A DNA stretch of 52,643 nt, from the NCBI GenBank assembly GCA_946480825.1, contig CAMLLG010000024.1:1-52643 (forward strand). Direction: 5' to 3'. The position numbers and the translations under genes were made by a program. The notes beneath the pieces were generated by a model. It had not been told where the DNA came from. It worked only from the letters and a program-made list of their open reading frames with translations, and searched no databases. Of this stretch, positions 48,733 through 52,643 are shown one piece after another. The DNA is from an uncultured Lysobacteraceae bacterium (GTDB taxonomy: Bacteria; Pseudomonadota; Gammaproteobacteria; Xanthomonadales; Xanthomonadaceae). Position 1 is the first letter of the stretch. Every line of letters starts with the position of its first letter.

Positions 48733-49392
48733 TCAGTCGCGGTCCGGCGCGCCCAGCGGGAAATACGCGCGATACGGGCGTCCGCCGTCCACCGCGCGCA
48801 CCACCGACGGCCGCGCCAGCAACCGCTCGCGATAGCGGCGCACGTTGGCGAATCGCGCGTCGATGGCGTGGGTCCAGTCGGCGTAGAACAGGAACGGCGC
48901 CGCGCCACAGTCGGCGAGGCTGAACGTATCGCCCACCGCCCAGGTGCGGCCGGCCATGTACCCGTCCAGCCACGCGTAGGCGGTTTCCAGCATCGTCCGC
49001 GCCTTCGCGACGCCGTGCGGATCGCGCGCATCTTCCGCGCACAGGCGGTCGAACACCACCTTCTGCTGCGGCGTCGACACGTAGTTGTCGAAGAAGCGAT
49101 CGAGCATGCGCACGTCCAGCGCCGCGTCCGCATCGTCGGGGATCAGCCGCACCGGCCCGGGGTGATGCAGGTGGAGGTATTCGACGATGCACGTGGCTTC
49201 CATCACCTGGCGCGCGCCGTCCACCAGCAGCGGAAACCGACGGATCGGCCAGCGCCGCGCGAATTCGACGAAGTCCGGATGCTCCGGATGTTCCAGCACG
49301 CGGAATTCGAACGGCGTGTCGTTTTCGTACAGCGCGATCAGCGCCTTCTGCGAGTACGACGAGAACGGATGGGCGTAGAGCTGCAGGGGCAT
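48733..49392 (-). CDS. Glutathione S-transferase family protein
   Basis: The ATG at 49392 gives 219 residues, MPLQLYAHPFSSYSQKALIA onward. The thioredoxin-fold N-domain has the Ser-type active-site segment FSSYSQKA, RFPLLVDGARQVMEATCIVEYL (glutathione-binding Glu-Ala/Ser loop) and a canonical cis-Pro in RRFPLLVDG. The C-domain is helical (RMLDRFFDNYVSTPQQKVVF, GYMAGRTWAVGDTFSLADCG, APFLFYADWTHAI). This is the beta-class/nu-like soluble GST layout. It would conjugate glutathione to electrophiles or reduce peroxides. Upstream starts to 49476 are not conserved. Confidence 0.9.
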   Translation of the reverse strand: MPLQLYAHPFSSYSQKALIALYENDTPFEFRVLEHPEHPDFVEFARRWPIRRFPLLVDGARQVMEATCIVEYLHLHHPGPVRLIPDDADAALDVRMLDRFFDNYVSTPQQKVVFDRLCAEDARDPHGVAKARTMLETAYAWLDGYMAGRTWAVGDTFSLADCGAAPFLFYADWTHAIDARFANVRRYRERLLARPSVVRAVDGGRPYRAYFPLGAPDRD

Positions 49393-49531
49393 GGCGGATC
49401 CTTCGAAGGGCGTTTGCGTGGACGACGAATGGGGGGCGCCTGAATCGACATTCGGCATGAACAGCATGATCGACATCGCCCGCGACGGCGGCGCTATGAT
49501 CGCCTTCCAGCGATTCGGGCGGGAGACGACG

Positions 49532-49798
49532 ATGGCAACGGGTTGGGCGGGCGACGGCGCCGTGCAGGATCAGATCGACGCGACCATCAAGGACGGCATC
49601 CAGCGGGTGCGCAGCCGCCTGCCGCAGGGCCCCGGCCTGGAGCGCTGCGAGGACTGCGATGCCGCGATTCCCGAAGCCCGGCGCAAGGCCGTGCCCGGCG
49701 TGCGCCTGTGCGTGACCTGCCAGGACGCGCACGATCGCGAAGAGACCGCCAGCAGCGGCTACAACCGCCGCGGCAGCAAGGACAGCCAGCTGCGCTGA
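49532..49798 (+). CDS. DksA/TraR family C4-type zinc finger protein (YbiI-like)
   Basis: From the ATG at 49532 (GGGAGA upstream) the protein has 88 residues. It opens with a helix (VQDQIDATIKDGIQRVRSRL). The zinc finger has C39, C42, C60 and C63 (LERCEDCDAAIPEARRKAVPGVRLCVTCQDAHD), which is the DksA/TraR consensus. Length and MATGWAGDGAVQDQIDATI match the YbiI subgroup. It lacks the long coiled-coil that lets DksA reach into the RNA polymerase secondary channel with two Asp residues, so activity on polymerase is uncertain. Family members tend to be stress linked. Confidence 0.9.
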   Translation: MATGWAGDGAVQDQIDATIKDGIQRVRSRLPQGPGLERCEDCDAAIPEARRKAVPGVRLCVTCQDAHDREETASSGYNRRGSKDSQLR

Positions 49799-49828
49799 GG
49801 GCGGGTCCGGATCCCGGCGCGCTGCCCC

Positions 49829-49904
49829 CTGTAGGAGCGCCGGAAGGCGCGACACGCTTCAGAGGGTTCTTCCGCAGCCTGTCGCGCCTTCCGGCGCTCC
49901 TACA
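49829..49904. repeat. Dispersed palindromic repeat, copy 3
   Basis: CTGTAGGAGCGCCGGAAGGC... (49829-49854) pairs with ...GCCTTCCGGCGCTCCTACA (49880-49904) around a loop ending TTCTTCCGCAGCC. Compared with copies 1 and 2 the stem sequence has co-varied (GCGCC/GGCGC for GCGAC/GTCGC), so pairing is preserved while bases differ. Confidence 0.85.
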
Positions 49905-50054
49905 AGAGCTTCGGTGACAGCTCCGGCGGCTCCATCGCTGCCATCGGAACATTCCGAACCGGCTCCAAAACGAAGAAATCCTGCCTGCGGTTCCGCAGTC
50001 ACGTTCATCTCGCCGACCCGCCGCTGAACTCATCTGCCGCCGGTCGGCCGATGC

Positions 50055-50070
50055 CGTGATCGCGATCACG
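50055..50070. promoter_or_regulatory. Putative CRP/Clp-type operator
   Basis: CGTGATCGCGATCACG is a perfect 16-base palindrome that contains GTGA-N6-TCAC, the core of the CRP site. Xanthomonadaceae carry the CRP-like regulator Clp, which controls many secreted proteins. The site lies about 235 bases upstream of a secreted-protein gene (50303), farther than a typical activator site, so this is tentative. Confidence 0.45.
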
Positions 50071-50302
50071 GGACGCGCCGCGCATGGCCGACGGCATGGC
50101 CGTTGCCGCAGGGGCGACGCGTTGGAATCGTTGGCGGAGTCGTCGACTCCCCAGGCGGTTCGACGGAAGGAGCGCTCCTCACGAGACACTGCGAGATACA
50201 TCGACGCCGCGCACGGGACATGGCTGTCCCGTTCCGGCCTTCGTGCAATGACGCGCATTCCGTGGCCGCCTCCACGGAAACCCGATCAAAAGGAAGAGAT
50301 CC

Positions 50303-51799
50303 ATGAACGCATACAGAAGAACGGCATTGACGCTGGCCTGCCTGTCGCTGATGCCGGCCGCACTGGTTCCGGTCGCCGCGATCGCCTCGAACTGGGAGAT
50401 GACCTCCGGCCTGCCCACCACCCGCGAGGTCCATCGCGGCACCAAGGAAGTCCGCACCTGCGCCGCCCCGGGCGGATCGATCAGCGTCGGCACCGCGACC
50501 CCGGGCGCGAACAGCAACATGCTCGCGGAACGGCTGAACGTGTCCTCTGGTCTGATCTTCCGCTTCCAGTACGACACCGCGGGCCGGCCCGAACGGGCCG
50601 CGCAGGTGGTCGAATTCCGCGATGGCACCGGGTTCGCGATGGTCGGCAGCCTCGACCCCACCGGCACCGCCGCGCCGACCTCGCAGTTCGTGATCACCAA
50701 GATCGGCTGCAACGGCGCGCCGCTGTGGCGTTTCTATTACGGCGACACCACCGACTACAACACCGCCTTCGACATCCTGCAGACCGCCTCGGGCGACAGC
50801 GCGTTCTCCACCCAGGCCGGCGATCTGGTCGCGCTCGGCAAATACTTCAAGCCCGCGACCGCGACCGCACCGGCCGTGTATCGCCCGCGGATCGTGCGCA
50901 CGCGTTCGAGCGGCGCGCTGATCTGGGCGCGCGATTACCAGAACGCGATCGCCGGCGATTTCGAACTGCAGGCCATCGCCGAACTGGCGCCGGTCGCACC
51001 CAGCCTCACCGGCGATCTGGTCGCGGTCGGCCGCATCGGCGCCGAGACCGCGCTGATGCAGGTCAACGGCAACACCGGCGCGGTGGTCTGCACCGCGCGC
51101 ACCCGCGGCATCGGCACCGCGCTGTTCCACGATGTGGTCGGCGTGCGCACCACCGGCGGCACGTCCGAAGTGCTGGCCGTGGGCGAAACCGCCGCCAGCG
51201 TCGGCGGGGCGCCGCAGGTCTATCTGGCGCGCTTCGTGCCGAACTGCCTGCTGCGCGTGCACACGCACTGGGGCAGCACCGCCGACCGCGAGATCGGCTG
51301 GGCCACGGATCTCACCTTGCCGACGACCTATGCCGGCGCACCCGCGGGCGTGATGATGATCGCCGGCGAAGTGAACGGCGCGTACGGCGGTGTCGCGCTG
51401 AGCCAGGACGCCTTCACCCACCTCGCGCATCCGCAGACGCTGCTGCCGTACGTGCTGCCGACCGGCGTGCCGGCGATCGGCAAACGCTACGGCACCCAGG
51501 GCACGCTGGCCGAGAAAGCGTTCTCGCTGTCCGCGGCCAACAACGGCGCGTACTTCGCCGGCTCCACCTCCACCGACTGGCTCGCCAACGGCGACCCGCT
51601 GCATGCGCTGACCTACCGCGGCGATGTCAGCGCGTTGAAGACCGTGTGCGCGGTCGACTGGAACCCGCCGGCGACGAACCTCTCACTCTCCAGCGGAACC
51701 TTCGGTGTGACCCTCATCGCCAAGAGCTTCAACCAGCTGCCGTTGCCGACACCGATCTCGGTGCCCGCGCAGCAGCCGTGCTGCACGGTGGTGCCGTGA
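50303..51799 (+). CDS. Secreted hypothetical protein (propeller-like)
   Basis: The ATG at 50303 has AAGGAAGAG at good spacing. The 498-residue product has a Sec signal (MNAYRRTALTLACLSLMPAA, cleavage near AIA-SN at about residue 29). The mature part contains repeated beta-type stretches with an internal rhythm: RAAQVVEFRDGTGFAMVGSL, FDILQTASGDSAFSTQAGDLVALGKY, GDFELQAIAELAPVAPSLTG, DVVGVRTTGGTSEVLAVGE, ATDLTLPTTYAGAPAGVMMI. A SBBP/beta-propeller-type repeat is plausible. Cys residues are few (TCAAPGG, KIGCNGAP, VPNCLL, TVCAVDW, and a terminal PCC). No enzyme motif is visible. It is probably extracellular. Confidence 0.65.
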   Translation: MNAYRRTALTLACLSLMPAALVPVAAIASNWEMTSGLPTTREVHRGTKEVRTCAAPGGSISVGTATPGANSNMLAERLNVSSGLIFRFQYDTAGRPERAAQVVEFRDGTGFAMVGSLDPTGTAAPTSQFVITKIGCNGAPLWRFYYGDTTDYNTAFDILQTASGDSAFSTQAGDLVALGKYFKPATATAPAVYRPRIVRTRSSGALIWARDYQNAIAGDFELQAIAELAPVAPSLTGDLVAVGRIGAETALMQVNGNTGAVVCTARTRGIGTALFHDVVGVRTTGGTSEVLAVGETAASVGGAPQVYLARFVPNCLLRVHTHWGSTADREIGWATDLTLPTTYAGAPAGVMMIAGEVNGAYGGVALSQDAFTHLAHPQTLLPYVLPTGVPAIGKRYGTQGTLAEKAFSLSAANNGAYFAGSTSTDWLANGDPLHALTYRGDVSALKTVCAVDWNPPATNLSLSSGTFGVTLIAKSFNQLPLPTPISVPAQQPCCTVVP

Positions 51800-51833
51800 G
51801 GGTCTTCGAGTGAGGTGAATTTTCGTGCTTTCG

Positions 51834-51894
51834 CCTTCTCCCCGCTTGCGGGGAGAAGGTGGCCGAAGAGCCTGCCCCGTACTTGATACGGGGC
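51834..51894. repeat. Two adjacent hairpins after the secreted-protein gene
   Basis: CCTTCTCCCCGC-TT-GCGGGGAGAAGG (51834-51859) is a perfect 12-bp stem, and GCCCCGTA-CTTGA-TACGGGGC (51874-51894) is an 8-bp stem. Both resemble the common 'CTCCCCGC...GCGGGGAG' intergenic palindromes. They could end transcription of the gene at 50303, though no T-tract follows. Confidence 0.7.
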
Positions 51895-52025
51895 CGGATG
51901 AGGGGCGGCGGGAAGATCGTAGGGCGCATCAGTCGAAGGCGTCATCGCGCCGGCCACGTGCCTGCGCTAAGCTGGCATACGCCCGCTGCCCCGCTGAGGG
52001 TGGCGAAACTCAGGCTCTGATTCGC

Positions 52026-52454
52026 ATGTTCACCTTCGGTCGCGATCACGAGAAGACATGCGAGGCACGTTATGTGCGCGATCCCGCGCAATTGCCTTTG
52101 CTCATGGCAGTGGTCGATGCCGTCCATGACCTCATCGAAGGAAAGACCGATGAGGCGTCGGTGATGTCCGCCATCCGCTCGGCATTCTGCGAGGGCGGCG
52201 CCGGCGTCTGGGAATGCGCCGGAAAATGGCTACGCAAGACCGGGCAGGCGTACCCATCCGTCATTGTTCTTTGGCAAGCGCTGGCTTCCCACGAGAAGGC
52301 GGAGATCCGCTTCCGCGTCGCTTGCTTTCTTGATCAGATGCCGCCCGAGGTGTTCGCCGTACTCTCGCCCGCACTCGCGGCCGATCGCAGCAAACGAGTG
52401 GCTCGCATGGCCTCGGCCAGAACCTCGCAGGTGGCCGGCACCGATGCGGCCTGA
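52026..52454 (+). CDS. Hypothetical HEAT-like soluble protein
   Basis: The ATG at 52026 gives 142 residues, MFTFGRDHEKTCEARYVRDP onward, with no signal peptide. It is helical: AQLPLLMAVVDAVHDLIEGK, EASVMSAIRSAFCEGGAGVW, VIVLWQALASHEKAEIRFRV, ACFLDQMPPEVFAVLSPALA, and SKRVARMASART. The last segments have the helix-turn-helix rhythm with D-R-S-K-R-V-A-R-M-A that marks HEAT-like repeats, so it could bind a partner protein. An in-frame extension upstream to 51825 runs through the hairpins and is not believable. No family is recognised. Confidence 0.6.
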   Translation: MFTFGRDHEKTCEARYVRDPAQLPLLMAVVDAVHDLIEGKTDEASVMSAIRSAFCEGGAGVWECAGKWLRKTGQAYPSVIVLWQALASHEKAEIRFRVACFLDQMPPEVFAVLSPALAADRSKRVARMASARTSQVAGTDAA

Positions 52455-52514
52455 CGACTCCACTTCGTATCGCCTCCGATTCGTGGATAGGTTTCGCCCA
52501 GGCGGTGGCTCCGA

Positions 52515-52613
52515 ATGAGACAGAATCTGTATTGTGTGGTTCTTTCCATCGTCGCCATGGTTGGGTCCGTATTCTGGCTGCGCTGGACGCGACGTCCCCC
52601 CGCTTTTGAGTAG
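52515..52613 (+). CDS. Possible 32-residue membrane peptide
   Basis: A short frame starts MRQNLYCVVLSIVAMVGSVF and ends after WTRRPPAFE. It would be one membrane helix with a basic C-terminus. There is no strong ribosome site, and a frame of this size arises by chance, so it is listed only as a possibility. The remaining bases to the window end show nothing else. Confidence 0.2.
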   Translation: MRQNLYCVVLSIVAMVGSVFWLRWTRRPPAFE

Positions 52614-52643
52614 CGGCCCGATCTGGAGTCCAATTCCCCAACG

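Larger units (their letters stand above)
49799..50302. other. Intergenic region with dispersed palindrome and a CRP/Clp-like site
   Basis: This 504-base gap contains a dispersed palindrome (49829-49904) and a 16-base perfect palindrome (50055-50070). I see no gene or RNA. Open frames here are basic and lack family text. Confidence 0.55.

Noticed and set aside
1..52643. CRISPR arrays, tRNA or rRNA genes
   Set aside because: No regularly spaced direct repeats and no cloverleaf or rRNA-like segment was noticed reading both strands. A covariance-model scan would be needed to exclude small RNAs.

Overview
The window is high-GC DNA with the gene content of a Xanthomonadaceae (Lysobacter/Luteimonas-like) gammaproteobacterium. 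Pointers are a DUF6164 protein, a PA4780-type RIO kinase, YehS/YaeQ/DUF1615 proteins, an XVIPCD-tailed secreted lysozyme with an XAC2610-like immunity lipoprotein, and dispersed palindromes of the 'CTG-GGAGCGACG-AAGTCGCGAC' type. I see no rRNA, tRNA or CRISPR array. The genus is an inference.

Layout. 1-524: the 3' end of a fused isobutyryl-CoA mutase gene (icmF). 561-2418: an AT-richer two-gene island encoding an SMC/ABC-type ATPase and an HNH nuclease, the architecture of the Septu anti-phage system. 2455-4783: two Y1 (REP-type) transposase units with their palindromes or end repeats, plus a truncated duplicate of the second transposase. 5070-12000: a secreted M23 peptidase, a HEAT protein, DUF6164, an archaeal-type TrmY methyltransferase, a sulfotransferase, a BNR-like secreted protein and a membrane-anchored BLUF photoreceptor. 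12005-16192: a secreted protein and a three-gene SPFH / double zinc-ribbon / small membrane protein operon. 16436-19280: an immunity lipoprotein followed by a GH19 lysozyme toxin with a type IV secretion signal, a bacterial-killing effector/immunity pair. 19339-26282: a VOC protein, membrane proteins, secreted unknowns, a PlsC-type acyltransferase and a COG2521-type methyltransferase. 26404-30041: a Tat-exported tyrosinase with a lipoprotein partner, then a PhaZ7-like extracellular PHB depolymerase. 30286-37283: a small stress-type protein, a RIO kinase, YehS, an RsuA-family pseudouridine synthase, an M14 carboxypeptidase and envelope proteins. 37544-40973: two FAD oxidases (amine oxidase type and Tat-exported berberine-bridge type). 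40988-52643: DUF1615, an Asp-box lipoprotein, Sua5, YaeQ, a glutathione S-transferase, a DksA-like zinc finger and secreted unknowns.

Functional themes. Many products are exported (Sec, Tat and lipoprotein signals) and act on polymers or small molecules outside the cytoplasm: peptidoglycan hydrolases, PHB depolymerase, tyrosinase and FAD oxidases. This fits a soil or predatory lifestyle. The systems most worth pursuing are the Septu-like island at the end of icmF, the T4SS effector/immunity pair whose immunity protein seems to fuse an LprI-like domain to an XAC2610-like domain, the SPFH/zinc-ribbon operon, and the tail-anchored BLUF protein. A pattern that no single gene explains is repeated 15-bp in-frame tandem duplication in at least six unrelated genes.
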